Of a DNA stretch of 64,000 nt, positions 10,219-19,482 are shown piece after piece (within the stretch, counting starts at the first letter, position 1; each line of letters opens with the position of its first letter). The stretch is from Variovorax sp. PBL-E5. GTDB taxonomy: Bacteria; Pseudomonadota; Gammaproteobacteria; Burkholderiales; Burkholderiaceae_C. The notes below the pieces were generated by a model. It worked only from the letters and a program-made list of their open reading frames with translations. It was not told the DNA's origin and did no database searches. The stretch covers positions 1,984,001-2,048,000 of the forward strand of contig NZ_LR594671.1 of the NCBI RefSeq assembly GCF_901827185.1. Reading direction: 5' to 3'. Both the position numbers and the translations under genes were made by a program.

Positions 10219-11651
10219 CGGCGCTGCCCGGCGTGCCTGCGGCGACGGGCGTCGATGCCGTCCCCGATCCACCGCGCACCGCCAACGGCGTTTCTGCCGT
10301 GCCGCGACGCCTGTACGGCGGGGTGCGCGTGAATTACCCGGTGCGTATCGGCGCCCATCTGGCCGCTGCCCTGTTGCTCGGCTCGGTCTTCACCACGCAT
10401 CCGCCGGCCGCGCTGTGGTGGGCGGGGGCGGTCATGCTGACGTGGCCGCATCTTGCCTACTGGCTGAGCTGTCGCGCCATCGACAGCAGGCGCAGCGAGA
10501 TGCGCGCCTTGCTGGTCGACTCTTTGCTGATCGGAATCTACGGCGGACTCTCGGGCGTCAACCCCTGGATCATCGTCGCCCTGGGCGGCGCCATGCATGC
10601 ATCGAACCTCGGTTCGGGCGGGGGGCGCCATGCGTTGCGCGGCCTGATGGCCATGGCCATCGGCATCGGGACGGGCGCCGCCGCGACAGGCTTCGAGTTC
10701 CGTCCGGATACGTCGTTGTTGACCATCGCGTTGTCGGCCGCGGCCGCGGCGCTCTACCTGTCGCTCTTCGGCCATGCGATTCACGCCGAATCGCTGCGCA
10801 CTGCCCGCACGCGCGCGGCCTTGCAAGAGCGCAATCGCGAGATCGAAGCCCAGGCCGTGCACCTCGAACAGGCGCGACAGGAAGCAGAGCTGGCCAACAA
10901 GGCCAAGAGCGCCTTTCTGGCGAACATGAGCCACGAGCTGCGAACGCCGCTCAACGCCGTGATCGGCTACGCCGAACTGCTCGAAGAAGAACTGGCCGAC
11001 AGCACGCCGCCCGCGGCCCGCGCCGATCTGGGCCGCATCAAGCATGCGGCGAAGGATCTGCTGTCCATGATCAACGCCGTGCTGGATCTGACCCGGCTCG
11101 ATGCCGACAAGCTTCAGCTCCACCTCGAAGACTGCGACCTGCGGGGCCTGCTGTCGTCCGTCGAGGTCTCCGCGCAGCCGCTGCTGATCGCCAACGGAAA
11201 TCGGATGGAGGTCGATGTGCAGCCGGGCCTGGCGCTGATCCATGTGGATGCGCTGCGCCTGCGGCAAGTGCTGATCGCGCTGGTGTCCAACGCGGCCAAG
11301 TTCACGGCGGATGGGAACGTGCAGCTGCGCGCTTCCACGTGCGAGCGACAACCCGGCGTACCGGCGGTGCGACTCGATGTCGAAGACACCGGCATCGGCC
11401 TGAGCCCCGTGGAGATCGGTCAACTGTTTCAACCCTTTCTGCAGGCCGACGAGGGCACCACGCGTGCGTTTGGCGGCATCGGCCTGGGCTTGACCATCAG
11501 CCGCCGTCTGTGCCGCCTGATGGGCGGAGACATCGAGGTCAGCAGCACGCCTGGTGCGGGCTCATGCTTCACCGTCTGGCTGCCTCAGCCGGTTCCTTCG
11601 CGACGGCCCGGGCCACCGCCGCCGGGCGCCCCATCGGAACGCGGGGCATGA
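10215..11651 (+). CDS. MASE2-domain sensor histidine kinase (second copy)
   Basis: 478 residues from a GTG start that overlaps the regulator stop (GTGA). It has the same layout as the kinase at 8469: a variable N-terminus of about 37 residues, a MASE2 membrane domain ([19 protein letters not shown] near residue 77), HisKA with His240 ([17 protein letters not shown]), and a HATPase domain with DTGIGL and [13 protein letters not shown]. The two are clear paralogues and probably arose by tandem duplication. They differ most in the membrane domain, which suggests different signals. The stop overlaps the next start as ATGA. Confidence 0.88.
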   Translation: MTALPGVPAATGVDAVPDPPRTANGVSAVPRRLYGGVRVNYPVRIGAHLAAALLLGSVFTTHPPAALWWAGAVMLTWPHLAYWLSCRAIDSRRSEMRALLVDSLLIGIYGGLSGVNPWIIVALGGAMHASNLGSGGGRHALRGLMAMAIGIGTGAAATGFEFRPDTSLLTIALSAAAAALYLSLFGHAIHAESLRTARTRAALQERNREIEAQAVHLEQARQEAELANKAKSAFLANMSHELRTPLNAVIGYAELLEEELADSTPPAARADLGRIKHAAKDLLSMINAVLDLTRLDADKLQLHLEDCDLRGLLSSVEVSAQPLLIANGNRMEVDVQPGLALIHVDALRLRQVLIALVSNAAKFTADGNVQLRASTCERQPGVPAVRLDVEDTGIGLSPVEIGQLFQPFLQADEGTTRAFGGIGLGLTISRRLCRLMGGDIEVSSTPGAGSCFTVWLPQPVPSRRPGPPPPGAPSERGA

Positions 11652-12118
11652 CGGACCGGCGCACCGCATCCGCCGGGGCGACCGATCGCATCGCGTGCGG
11701 TGCCGTGCTCGCCAACCTGCCGGCACTGCTGGCTCTGGTTGCCGCCATGTGCCGGCGCGAGCAGATCGACGGCCCGACGTGCCATGAGCTCCATCTCATC
11801 GTCGAGGAGGCCTGTGTCAACGTCATGCACCACGCCTATCCGGCAGGCCAGGAGGGGCCGTTGACGCTGGAGGTCCGGATCGCGCGTCAGGGCGGTCCGC
11901 GCCGCATCGTGTTGACACTGGAAGACAGCGGCAGGCCCTTCGATCCGCTGTCGGTAGCGCCTGTGGACGCCACCGCCGCGGTCGAGGCGCGTGCGCTGGG
12001 CGGCTTGGGCGTGCACCTGATCCGGCAACTCTCCGACCGCCAGCACTACCAACGCCATCCATTGCGCGGCAACGTCTTCACCATCGAAAAATACCTGATG
12101 CCGTCCGCATCCCACTGA
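11648..12118 (+). CDS. RsbW-like ATP-binding serine kinase / anti-sigma factor family protein
   Basis: 156 residues, a GHKL ATPase domain without a histidine phospho-acceptor. Visible are the N box ([18 protein letters not shown], Asn58 for Mg-ATP), the D box ([10 protein letters not shown]) and a [11 protein letters not shown] glycine box. This is the layout of RsbW/SpoIIAB-type kinases, which phosphorylate a STAS-domain partner on serine and bind a target such as a sigma factor. The likely STAS partner is the next gene. No sigma factor gene lies in the window, so its target is open. Confidence 0.88.
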   Translation: MTDRRTASAGATDRIACGAVLANLPALLALVAAMCRREQIDGPTCHELHLIVEEACVNVMHHAYPAGQEGPLTLEVRIARQGGPRRIVLTLEDSGRPFDPLSVAPVDATAAVEARALGGLGVHLIRQLSDRQHYQRHPLRGNVFTIEKYLMPSASH

Positions 12119-12144
12119 CCCCCACTGACTTCCGGAGAACGCTC

Positions 12145-12489
12145 TTGCAGATCGCCATCACCCAACACGACACGATCTTCGTCCTGGCCATCACAGGCAG
12201 CGTAGACAGTCTCAACGCCGACGAATTGACTCAGCGCTTTGCGGCGTCGACATCCCAGGGAAACGTCCATCTGGTGGCCGATTTCTCGCTCGTGAACTAC
12301 ACCAGCAGCGCCGGCCTGCGGTCGCTGCTCGGCGCGGTCAAGAGCTGCCGCCTCGCCGGTGGCGACCTGCGCATGGCCGCGGTGCAGCCTCAGGTCAAGC
12401 GGGTGCTTGAGATCGCCGGCTTCACCAGCATTCTCAAGATCTTCCCCGACGTGCGCCACGCGGTGGAGAGCTTCACGGAGGCCGCATGA
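12145..12489 (+). CDS. STAS-domain anti-sigma factor antagonist (RsbV/SpoIIAA-like)
   Basis: 114 residues. The start is TTG at 12145, supported by a GGAG ribosome site 7 bases upstream; no ATG is available nearby. It is a single STAS domain whose conserved phospho-serine loop reads NYTSSAGLRSLL, with Ser55 as the likely target of the upstream RsbW-like kinase. It should be reactivated by the PP2C phosphatase encoded at 13407. In classic systems the unphosphorylated protein sequesters the kinase and frees its target. The stop overlaps the patatin start as ATGA, so its level is probably tied to that enzyme. Confidence 0.9.
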   Translation: MQIAITQHDTIFVLAITGSVDSLNADELTQRFAASTSQGNVHLVADFSLVNYTSSAGLRSLLGAVKSCRLAGGDLRMAAVQPQVKRVLEIAGFTSILKIFPDVRHAVESFTEAA

Positions 12490-13373
12490 AGCGCGCGCCG
12501 GCCCGGGGGCCTGCGGTCACGCTGGTGATCGGCTCGGGCAGCGTCAAGTGCGCTGCCTCCATCGGCGTGGTCAAGGCGCTCGCCGAGGCGGGCATCGGGA
12601 TCGATCGCGTGGTCGGCTGCAGCGGCGGCGCCCTGTTCGCGGCCGGGGTCGCCCTCGGCTTCGATGCCGCCAGGATGACGGATATCACCTTGCGCACCTG
12701 GACCCGCAAGATGACTTCCAAGCGCAACAACATGGGCTTCCTGCGCCTGCTGGCACCCAGGCTCTTCGGTTTTCGGGCGGACAGTTTCGGCTTGCGTGAC
12801 GATGGCCCGATGCTCTCGGCCTTTCGCGACGTTTTCGGGCAACGGCGCATCGAAGACACGCCGATCCCGCTCCACATCACGGCCACGGACTTCCTGAATG
12901 GCGAACTGGTCGATCTCACCCGCGGCGACCTGGTCGATGCGATCCGCGCCAGCGTTTCGCTGCCTCTGGCGTTTCCGCCCGTGAAACTGGGCGGCCGGCT
13001 TCTGGTCGATGGCTATCTGGCCGACCCGCTGCCGATCAGCGTGGCGATGAAGAACGGCAGCCGCGTGATCGTCGCGGTGGGCTTCGAGAGCCCGTACCAG
13101 GACAACATCCGCAATGCGGGGCGCTTTGCGGCCCAGCTCAGTGCGATCCTCGCGAACAATCTGCTCAAGTCGCGCCTGGCCTTTCAGAGCGCGGCGCACC
13201 ACTCCGAGATGATTCTGATCCTGCCGCAGTTCAAGCAACGCGTGCGCCTGTTCGACACGGACAAGGTGCCCTACATCATCGAAGAGGGCGAGCAAGCCGC
13301 CTTGCAGCAACTGCCCTATCTTCACGCGCTGCTCGACGCAGATCGCGAACGCCTTGAACCTGTCTCCGCCTGA
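12486..13373 (+). CDS. Patatin-like phospholipase (RssA/NTE type)
   Basis: 295 residues. The nucleophile elbow GCSGG contains Ser46, and the catalytic Asp175 lies in VDGY. The oxyanion loop reads GSGSVKCAASIGV, in which the usual GGGxRG Arg is replaced by Lys21. No signal peptide is visible, so it is probably cytoplasmic or peripheral. Patatin-like enzymes hydrolyse acyl chains from lipids. The gene overlaps the STAS gene by 4 bases and precedes the receiver-PP2C gene by 33, so it is embedded in the partner-switching set and may be the regulated output. That role is inference. Confidence 0.85.
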   Translation: MKRAPARGPAVTLVIGSGSVKCAASIGVVKALAEAGIGIDRVVGCSGGALFAAGVALGFDAARMTDITLRTWTRKMTSKRNNMGFLRLLAPRLFGFRADSFGLRDDGPMLSAFRDVFGQRRIEDTPIPLHITATDFLNGELVDLTRGDLVDAIRASVSLPLAFPPVKLGGRLLVDGYLADPLPISVAMKNGSRVIVAVGFESPYQDNIRNAGRFAAQLSAILANNLLKSRLAFQSAAHHSEMILILPQFKQRVRLFDTDKVPYIIEEGEQAALQQLPYLHALLDADRERLEPVSA

Positions 13374-13406
13374 AGGCGCGGCCAGCATCCTGCGAACCCA
13401 GCCCTG

Positions 13407-14600
13407 ATGTCCAAGCCGACGCCAACGCAGCACCTGGAACGCACGATGCGCATCCTGGTGGTCGACGACCTCGAGCTCAATCGCGACCTGTTGGCGCGCC
13501 GCATCCAGCGTCTGGGCCACGAGGCGGGCGTCGCCGTCAACGGCCGCGATGCACTCGACAAGCTGCACCAGCAGGACTGGGATCTGGTGCTGCTGGACAT
13601 CACCATGCCCGAGATGGACGGCTACGAAACCCTGCGGCGCATCCGGGCCAGCCCCCTGTTGGCGCAGCTGCCCGTGGTGATGGTCTCGGCCATCGACGAG
13701 AGCGACAGCGTCGTGCGCTGCCTGGAGCTGGGGGCCGACGACTACCTCCCCAAGCCCTTCAATCCGGTGGTGCTGCAAGCGCGCATCGAATCCTCGCTGG
13801 CCAAGAAGCGACTGCAGGATCACAAGAGCCAGCTGCTGCAGGCACTCTCCCGAGAATTGCAGATCGGCCAGCGGATCCAGCAAGGCTTCCTGCCCGCGGA
13901 ACTGCCGAGCCTGGCGGGATGGTCGCTGGGCGCCAGCTGTACGCCTGCCCGGCAGGTCGGCGGCGACTTCTACGATGCGTATGCGATACCCGGAGGCTCG
14001 CTCGCTCTCGCGGTCGCCGACGTGTGCGACAAGGGCGTGGGTGCGGCGCTCTACATGGCGCTGTTCCGCACGCTGCTGCGCGCGGTGGCCTGCCAGGCCA
14101 CGCTCGAAGAGCCTCCCCCTGCGACGCTCGTGCGCAGCGTGGCGTTCGTCAATGACTACATCGCCACCGTGCACGGGCACGAGAACATGTTCGCCACTTT
14201 GTTTTTCGCACTTCTGGAGCCGGACAGCGGGCGCATGCACTACCTCAATGCCGGCCATGAAGCGCCGTTTGTCCAGCAAGCAGAAGGCGGCACCCTGACG
14301 CGGCTCGACATCACGGGGCCGGCGGTGGGACTGCTGGTCGGCCAACGTTGTGAAGTGCGGAGCCTGACGATGCAGCCGGGCTCCAGGCTGCTCCTGTACA
14401 CCGATGGGGCGAGCGAGGCGCGCGGCGTGTCGGGGCCCTTTGGCGAGGAAGCACTGGGACACGCGCTGGCCCGTGAAGCCGACTCTGCGCAGGCCATGGT
14501 CGAAAGCGCGCGCACGCAACTGGCTGCGCACGTGGGCGCGTTCGAGCCGCATGACGACGTGACCTTGTTCGGTCTGATGCGTGAAGCCGCTTGCGCATGA
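13407..14600 (+). CDS. Response regulator with PP2C (SpoIIE/RsbU-type) phosphatase output
   Basis: 397 residues. A receiver domain (about 14-130) has acidic pair Asp20-Asp21, phospho-acceptor Asp64 (LLDITMPEMDG) and Lys116. A helical linker leads to a PPM phosphatase domain with metal ligands in VGGDFYDA (Asp186, Asp189), VADVCDKGVGAALYM and a final HDDVTLF. Such HsbR/RsbU-like proteins dephosphorylate STAS antagonists when activated. Its likely substrate is the STAS protein at 12145, and the likely inputs are the two MASE2 kinases. An in-frame ATG at 13446 is an alternative, shorter start. Confidence 0.9.
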   Translation: MSKPTPTQHLERTMRILVVDDLELNRDLLARRIQRLGHEAGVAVNGRDALDKLHQQDWDLVLLDITMPEMDGYETLRRIRASPLLAQLPVVMVSAIDESDSVVRCLELGADDYLPKPFNPVVLQARIESSLAKKRLQDHKSQLLQALSRELQIGQRIQQGFLPAELPSLAGWSLGASCTPARQVGGDFYDAYAIPGGSLALAVADVCDKGVGAALYMALFRTLLRAVACQATLEEPPPATLVRSVAFVNDYIATVHGHENMFATLFFALLEPDSGRMHYLNAGHEAPFVQQAEGGTLTRLDITGPAVGLLVGQRCEVRSLTMQPGSRLLLYTDGASEARGVSGPFGEEALGHALAREADSAQAMVESARTQLAAHVGAFEPHDDVTLFGLMREAACA

Positions 14601-14712
14601 ACGGCACGATTCACGATGGGATGCCTGGACGGTGCCTGGCCTTGGCGCCGAGGCTGTCGACGGCCGGCCTTCCACTGCGCCTTTGTTTTGAACTTGCCCG
14701 GAGTGCTTGACC

Positions 14713-15216
14713 ATGCAGCAGCCAGCGCGACCCGCCGTATTCATCCGTCGCGTGCGCACGGAGGATGCACAAACGATGCAAATCTTTCTGCTGGGACTGA
14801 GCGTGCCGTCGCGGCGAAATCGCTTCCATGGAGGCATCAGCGGCGCCCCGCCCAAGCTGGTCGCCTACCTGGTCAATGCCGACGGCATCCGGCATTCGGC
14901 CTGGGTGGCCTGCATCTGGGGTGCCGACGGTGAGGAGATCATCGGCGAGGCGGGCTGGTTCGTCGTCGATACCGAACGCGGCAGCGCCGAGCTGGCCCTG
15001 AGCGTGCTGGATGGATGGCAGGGCACGGGGGTGGCGAGCCGGCTGATGACCACCCTCATGGCAGGCGCACGCGATGCAGGCTTGCGCCACCTCTACGGCG
15101 ACGTGCTGGACGCCAATCGGCGGATGCTGGCTTTCATGCGCAAGCATGGACTGGAGCCCGGCTTCGACGAGCCGCCCGACCGGGGCGTGGAACGTGTCAG
15201 TTGCGAGCTGACTTAG
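14713..15216 (+). CDS. GNAT family N-acetyltransferase
   Basis: 167 residues from ATG 14713, which has a GGAG site 9 bases upstream; an in-frame TTG at 14707 is too close to that site. The acetyl-CoA binding motif is seen as LSVLDGWQGTGVASRLM, followed by the DVLDANRRMLAFMRKHGLEPG region typical of the fold. The substrate is unknown. It lies 112 bases after the phosphatase gene on the same strand, so it may be co-transcribed or separate. GNAT domains in signalling operons can acetylate proteins, but nothing here shows that. Confidence 0.85.
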   Translation: MQQPARPAVFIRRVRTEDAQTMQIFLLGLSVPSRRNRFHGGISGAPPKLVAYLVNADGIRHSAWVACIWGADGEEIIGEAGWFVVDTERGSAELALSVLDGWQGTGVASRLMTTLMAGARDAGLRHLYGDVLDANRRMLAFMRKHGLEPGFDEPPDRGVERVSCELT

Positions 15217-15257
15217 CCGGCTGTTGGAACTCGTCCTGGAGCGGGCGGCCCCGAGGA

Positions 15258-16337
15258 TCAGGCCGAGTCGCGCATCACCAGCTGGTAAGGCAACTCGATG
15301 CTGCGGCCGGGGCGCTCGGCCCCGTGCGCGTCGAGCTGGGCAATCAGCATGTCGGCGGCCATGCGGCCCATTGCCGGCTCGGAGCGGTGCACCGTCGTCA
15401 GCGCCGGATACATCAGCGCCGCGGCCGGAATGTCATCGAAGCCAGCCACCGCGATGTCCTGCGGAATGCGCAGGCCGACGGCGCGGATCGCCGCCATCGC
15501 GCCGATCGCGAGCAGGTCGTTGGCCGCGAACACCGCGCTGCAGAGCGGCCGCTGCGCGAGGAATTCCGCCATCGCGCGCATGCCGGCGTCCTGCACGAAG
15601 CCGTCGGCCGGGATGTCGATCGTTCGCAGCCCGGCATCCTTCATCGCGCTGCGATAGCCACGGCATCGTTCCGCGCCCGGCCCGAGCGGATGCGAGATCA
15701 TCGCGATGTGCCGGTGCTTCTTGGCGATCAGCGCCTGCGTCATGGCCCGGGCCGCGCCGGCGTTGTCGACATAGAGCCTGTCGATCTGCGTCGACGTCTT
15801 GCGCGCCGGGCGCCCGATCAGCACGAGCGCGGTGCCGCGCCTGACCAGGCCGGCCAGCTCCGCTTCGGCGATATGGAAGAACGACGCGAGCACGCCGTCG
15901 ACATGGCCCTGCAGCAACCAGTTCAGCGCCTGGCGCTCACGCTCCGGCTGGGCATCGGTGTCGAAGATCATCACGTCGTAGCCGGCCGCCTGGGACACTG
16001 CCTGGAAGCCGCGCACCATTGCCGGATAGGTCGGATTCGTGATGTCCGGGACGATGCACGCGAGCGTGTGCGAGCGGGTCGCCTGCAGATTCTGTGCGAT
16101 GCGGTTCGGCACATAGCCCAGGCGCTGCGCGGCCTTCAGGATGCGCGCGCGGGCATCCGCCGAGACCGCAGGCACGTCGCCATGGCGCAGCACCAGCGAG
16201 ACGGCAGTCTGCGACAGGCCCGTGGCCGCCGCGATGTCGCGCTGCGTCGGCCGCCGAAGCGGCATCTGCGGCTTCTTGTCCGCAGGGGCCGGTGAGGCGC
16301 CTTTCGCGGGTGCTGCAACCTGCGATTTCTTTTTCAT
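15258..16337 (-). CDS. LacI-family transcriptional regulator
   Basis: 359 residues from ATG 16337 (a TTG two codons earlier is also in frame). A Lys/Ala/Pro-rich tail of about 28 residues precedes the LacI helix-turn-helix (residues 31-50, TQRDIAAATGLSQTAVSLVL) and hinge helix. The periplasmic-binding-protein-like effector domain follows (IVPDITNPTYPAMVRGFQ). It is divergent from the MFS transporter gene at 16476, so it probably controls that gene and itself through the 138-base region between them. No catabolic enzyme lies next to it, so the effector is unknown. Confidence 0.92.
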   Translation of the reverse strand: MKKKSQVAAPAKGASPAPADKKPQMPLRRPTQRDIAAATGLSQTAVSLVLRHGDVPAVSADARARILKAAQRLGYVPNRIAQNLQATRSHTLACIVPDITNPTYPAMVRGFQAVSQAAGYDVMIFDTDAQPERERQALNWLLQGHVDGVLASFFHIAEAELAGLVRRGTALVLIGRPARKTSTQIDRLYVDNAGAARAMTQALIAKKHRHIAMISHPLGPGAERCRGYRSAMKDAGLRTIDIPADGFVQDAGMRAMAEFLAQRPLCSAVFAANDLLAIGAMAAIRAVGLRIPQDIAVAGFDDIPAAALMYPALTTVHRSEPAMGRMAADMLIAQLDAHGAERPGRSIELPYQLVMRDSA

Positions 16338-16388
16338 CTGCAAAGACTGTAGGTGCTACCGGGACGCGGGGTTTGGCGGGCCTGATCT

Positions 16389-16404
16389 TGTAATACGTAT
16401 GATA
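16389..16404. promoter_or_regulatory. Half-conserved copy of the TGTAATAC operator between lacI-like and MFS genes
   Basis: TGTAATACGTAT here matches the first 12 bases of the perfect palindrome at 8356; the right arm then diverges (GATA instead of TACA). It lies 51 bases upstream of the LacI start and 72 bases upstream of the MFS start, a good place for an operator serving both. Confidence 0.42.
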
Positions 16405-16475
16405 TTTGTTTCCGCGGGCCAGGCAATGCAACACAGGCAGGCAGCATTCCAACGCCAACACAACGAGACAAATCC

Positions 16476-17777
16476 ATGACAGCTGCGCCCATGCCCGCCT
16501 CTGCATCCGTCGCACTCTCCGTGACACGGGCCGGACCGAGCCGCCGGAAGATCATCGCGGCGACCACCGCCGGCAACGCGCTCGAGTTCTTCGACTTCAC
16601 GGTCTATGGGTTTTTCGCCATCACGATCGGAAAGCTGTTTTTTCCGAGCGCGAGCGCGTATGGGCAGCTGATGCTGTCGGTCGCGACCTTCGGCGTCGGC
16701 TTCCTGATGCGGCCGGTCGGCGGTGTGCTGATCGGCGCGTTCGCCGACCGGGTCGGACGTCGCGCCGCGATGGTGCTCACGATGAACCTGATGGCGCTGG
16801 GTTGCCTGATGATCGGCCTTGCGCCGACTTACGCGCAGGCCGGGCTGATCGGCCCGACGATGCTGGTGCTGGCGCGCCTGATCCAGGGCATCTCGGCCGG
16901 CGGCGAAGTCGGCGCGTCGGCGACCGTGCTGATCGAGCAGGCCGACACGCGCAACCGCGGCTTCTTCGGCAGCTGGGAATTCGCCAGCCAGGGGCTGGGT
17001 ATTGCGGTCGGTGCGGCGGTCGCGTTGCTGCTGACGGCGAGCCTGGAACCGGCCGCGCTCGAGAGCTGGGGTTGGCGCGTGCCGTTCCTGCTCGGCGCGC
17101 TGATCGCACCGGTCGGCGCCTACCTGCGGCGCCACCTCGGCGAGACGCTGCGCCACAGGGACGGTTCGCACAGTGTGATCGCGACGGCACTGAAGAGCCA
17201 TGGCACCGAGATCTGGCTCGGCTCGCTGCTGAGTATCGGCAACGCCGTCGCGGCCTATACGGTCGCGTTCTACATGCCGATCTACGCGATCCGCGAACTG
17301 CACCTGCCGCCGACGACCGCGCTGCTCGCTGCGCTCGTCTCGGGCGCGCTGAGCTTCACCGTCTCGCCATTCATCGGCCGATGCGCCGACATGTACAGCC
17401 GCAAGGTGCTGGTGATCATCGGCCGCATCGGCATGCTGGTGCTGATCTATCCGGCGTTTCTGTGGCTGATCGCCTCGCCGACGCAATCGACGCTGCTGCT
17501 CGCTGTCGCCGGCATGTCGCTTCTGCTCGCGTTCATGAACTGTCCGTCGCTGACGCTGTTCCCGGAGATGTTCCCGCAGAAGGTGCGCGTCACCGGGATG
17601 TCGTTCGTCATCGGCGTCTCGGTCCTGTTCGGCGGCTTCCAGCAACTCGTCGCGACCTGGCTGATCGAGAACACCGGCAGCAAGCTGTCACCGGCGCTCT
17701 ACCTGATCGTTGTGCTGGTCGTCTCGTCGCTGGCACTGATCTGGATCAAAGACCGAACAGGGGAAGCGCTGAACTGA
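16476..17777 (+). CDS. MFS transporter, metabolite:H+ symporter (MHS) type
   Basis: 433 residues with twelve predicted membrane helices. The N-terminal NALEFFDFTVYGFFA and the loop GAFADRVGRRAAM are typical of the MHS family (citrate, alpha-ketoglutarate, proline/betaine, shikimate and aromatic acid importers). A second copy of the loop motif appears as GRCADMYSRKVL. It is a proton-driven importer of a small organic acid or related compound; the substrate cannot be told. It is divergent from a LacI regulator, whose effector is likely its substrate or a derivative. Confidence 0.9.
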   Translation: MTAAPMPASASVALSVTRAGPSRRKIIAATTAGNALEFFDFTVYGFFAITIGKLFFPSASAYGQLMLSVATFGVGFLMRPVGGVLIGAFADRVGRRAAMVLTMNLMALGCLMIGLAPTYAQAGLIGPTMLVLARLIQGISAGGEVGASATVLIEQADTRNRGFFGSWEFASQGLGIAVGAAVALLLTASLEPAALESWGWRVPFLLGALIAPVGAYLRRHLGETLRHRDGSHSVIATALKSHGTEIWLGSLLSIGNAVAAYTVAFYMPIYAIRELHLPPTTALLAALVSGALSFTVSPFIGRCADMYSRKVLVIIGRIGMLVLIYPAFLWLIASPTQSTLLLAVAGMSLLLAFMNCPSLTLFPEMFPQKVRVTGMSFVIGVSVLFGGFQQLVATWLIENTGSKLSPALYLIVVLVVSSLALIWIKDRTGEALN

Positions 17778-17806
17778 TGGCAGGGCTGAATCTCTGCTTC
17801 GGATCG

Positions 17807-18601
17807 CTATCCGCCCAGCTCCTCGCCCAGCCCGTCTCGCAGCTTGCGCTCGAGCGCGCGAAACTCGTCGGTGAAAGGCAGTTCATGCGCGTTGCGAGGG
17901 CGGCGGAAAGGCAGGCTCAGGTCTTCGACGATGCGGCCGCCGGGCGCCATGACGATGAGGCGATCGCCGAGCAGCAGCGCCTCGGTCAGGTCGTGCGTCA
18001 CGAAGATCACGCTGCTGCGGCTGCGCTCCCACAGCGCCAGGAACTGCGCGCGGGCCGACTCGCGGGTCTGCGCATCGAGGGCGGCGAACGGCTCGTCCAT
18101 GAGGATCAGGTCGGGGTCGAGCGCCCAGGTGCGCGCCAGCGCCACCCGTTGGCGCATGCCCTGCGAGAGCTGCCATGGATAGCGCGCCTCGGCGCCGGCA
18201 AGACCCAGCCGCGCCATCAAATCGAGCGAGCGCGCCCGTCGCTCGGTGCGAGGCACGCCGCGTACCTCGAGCCCGATCTCCACGTTGCCCAGCGCGGTGC
18301 GCGAGGGGACCAGCGCGTCGCGCGCAAACATGTAGCCGAGATGATCGCGTGCGGCGCGGGGCGCCTTGCCCATCACCTGCACGGCGCCGGCATTGGCATC
18401 GAGCAGGCCGGACAGCAGGTTCAGGACGGTGGTCTTGCCGCATCCGCTGCGGCCGACGATCACCAGGAATTCGCCGGGCTGCACGTCGAGCGAGAAGTCG
18501 CGCAGGATGGCGACGGGCGCGGCGGTGCGGTTGCCGAAGCGCACGGTCACGCCGCGCAGGCTGGCCACTGGGGCGGCCTGGTTCATGGGAAGGCTCGTCA
18601 T
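17807..18601 (-). CDS. ABC transporter ATPase, NitT/TauT (SsuB/TauB) type
   Basis: 264 residues, one nucleotide-binding domain. Walker A GRSGCGKTT lies at residues 50-58, the signature is LSQGMRQRVALAR (Gln in place of the first Gly, common in this subfamily), Walker B is LILMDEPFAALD and the switch His is in FVTHDLTEALLL. It energises the permease encoded just upstream at 18606, 4 bases away. It is the last gene of the leftward dioxygenase-aldolase-importer operon. Confidence 0.92.
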   Translation of the reverse strand: MTSLPMNQAAPVASLRGVTVRFGNRTAAPVAILRDFSLDVQPGEFLVIVGRSGCGKTTVLNLLSGLLDANAGAVQVMGKAPRAARDHLGYMFARDALVPSRTALGNVEIGLEVRGVPRTERRARSLDLMARLGLAGAEARYPWQLSQGMRQRVALARTWALDPDLILMDEPFAALDAQTRESARAQFLALWERSRSSVIFVTHDLTEALLLGDRLIVMAPGGRIVEDLSLPFRRPRNAHELPFTDEFRALERKLRDGLGEELGG

Positions 18602-18605
18602 GGCG

Positions 18606-19457
18606 TCAGTGAGCGGTGGGCGCCTGCCAACGCAGCAGCCAGCGGCCGAGCGCCTCGCTGGCGGTGTTGAAAATCGCCGCCGTCACCATCAGCAACAGCA
18701 GGGCGGCATACACGGTGGCCAGGTCGAACACGCCGGCACTGCGCGCGATCATCTGGCCCAGGCCGTCGGCCGAGGCGATCAGCTCGGAAGCGATCACGCC
18801 CAGCAGTGAGTAGATCAGCCCGAGCCGCACGCCGGTGAGGATGGACGGCAGCGCCGCAGGCAGGACGACCATGCGCAGCGTCTGCGCACGCGAGGCGCCG
18901 AGCGCCGTCATCATGCGCACGGACTCCGGGTCGGCCGCGGCAACGCCGGCGATGGCGTTGAGGATCATGATGAACACCACGAGACTCACCGCCAGCGCCA
19001 CCTTGGCCGACATCGTGATGCCGAACACCACGATGAAGACGGGCGCCAGCGCGATGCGCGGCATGGCGTTGATCGCGCTCAGGAACGGGGCGACGACGCG
19101 CTGTGCCATGGGCATGAGGCCCAGCGCCAGGCCGATCGGCGTGCCGATCAGCACGGCGATGACGAGGCCGGCCATGGTGGCCTTCAGCGTCGCCCAGTAA
19201 TTCGGCCAGAGCTGCTCGCCAGCGACCAGTGCCATGAATGCCTTCGCGACCGATGCGGGGCTTTGCACCACCACCTTCACGCCCCAGCCGAAGCTGGCCG
19301 CCATCTGCCACAGCGCGAGGGCGGCCAGCACCACGCCGAACTGCAGCAGCAAGATGGCGAGCCACTCGGGGAGTCCGCGTGCCTTGTCTGACGCCGCGCC
19401 GCCAGCGGCGGCCTTCGCGTTGGCCATCGTCATGTCGATCGGTTCGGTTTCATCCAT
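18606..19457 (-). CDS. ABC transporter permease, NitT/TauT (SsuC/TauC) type
   Basis: 283 residues from ATG 19457. A cytoplasmic tail of about 30 residues is followed by about six membrane helices. The EAA loop is visible as DPESVRMMTALGASRAQTLRMVVLPAALPSI. The channel partner is the ATPase at 17807. The start lies 25 bases after the binding-protein stop. An ATG at 19433 would shorten it by 8 residues. Relatives carry sulfonates, nitrate, thiamine precursors or aromatic acids. Confidence 0.9.
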   Translation of the reverse strand: MDETEPIDMTMANAKAAAGGAASDKARGLPEWLAILLLQFGVVLAALALWQMAASFGWGVKVVVQSPASVAKAFMALVAGEQLWPNYWATLKATMAGLVIAVLIGTPIGLALGLMPMAQRVVAPFLSAINAMPRIALAPVFIVVFGITMSAKVALAVSLVVFIMILNAIAGVAAADPESVRMMTALGASRAQTLRMVVLPAALPSILTGVRLGLIYSLLGVIASELIASADGLGQMIARSAGVFDLATVYAALLLLMVTAAIFNTASEALGRWLLRWQAPTAH

Positions 19458-19482
19458 GCAGCTCACGGGGCGGGCACCGATC

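Noticed and set aside
11648..15216. Sigma factor gene expected next to an RsbW/RsbV pair
   Set aside because: No sigma-70 domain is present in any frame of this region; the GNAT and patatin genes occupy the space.
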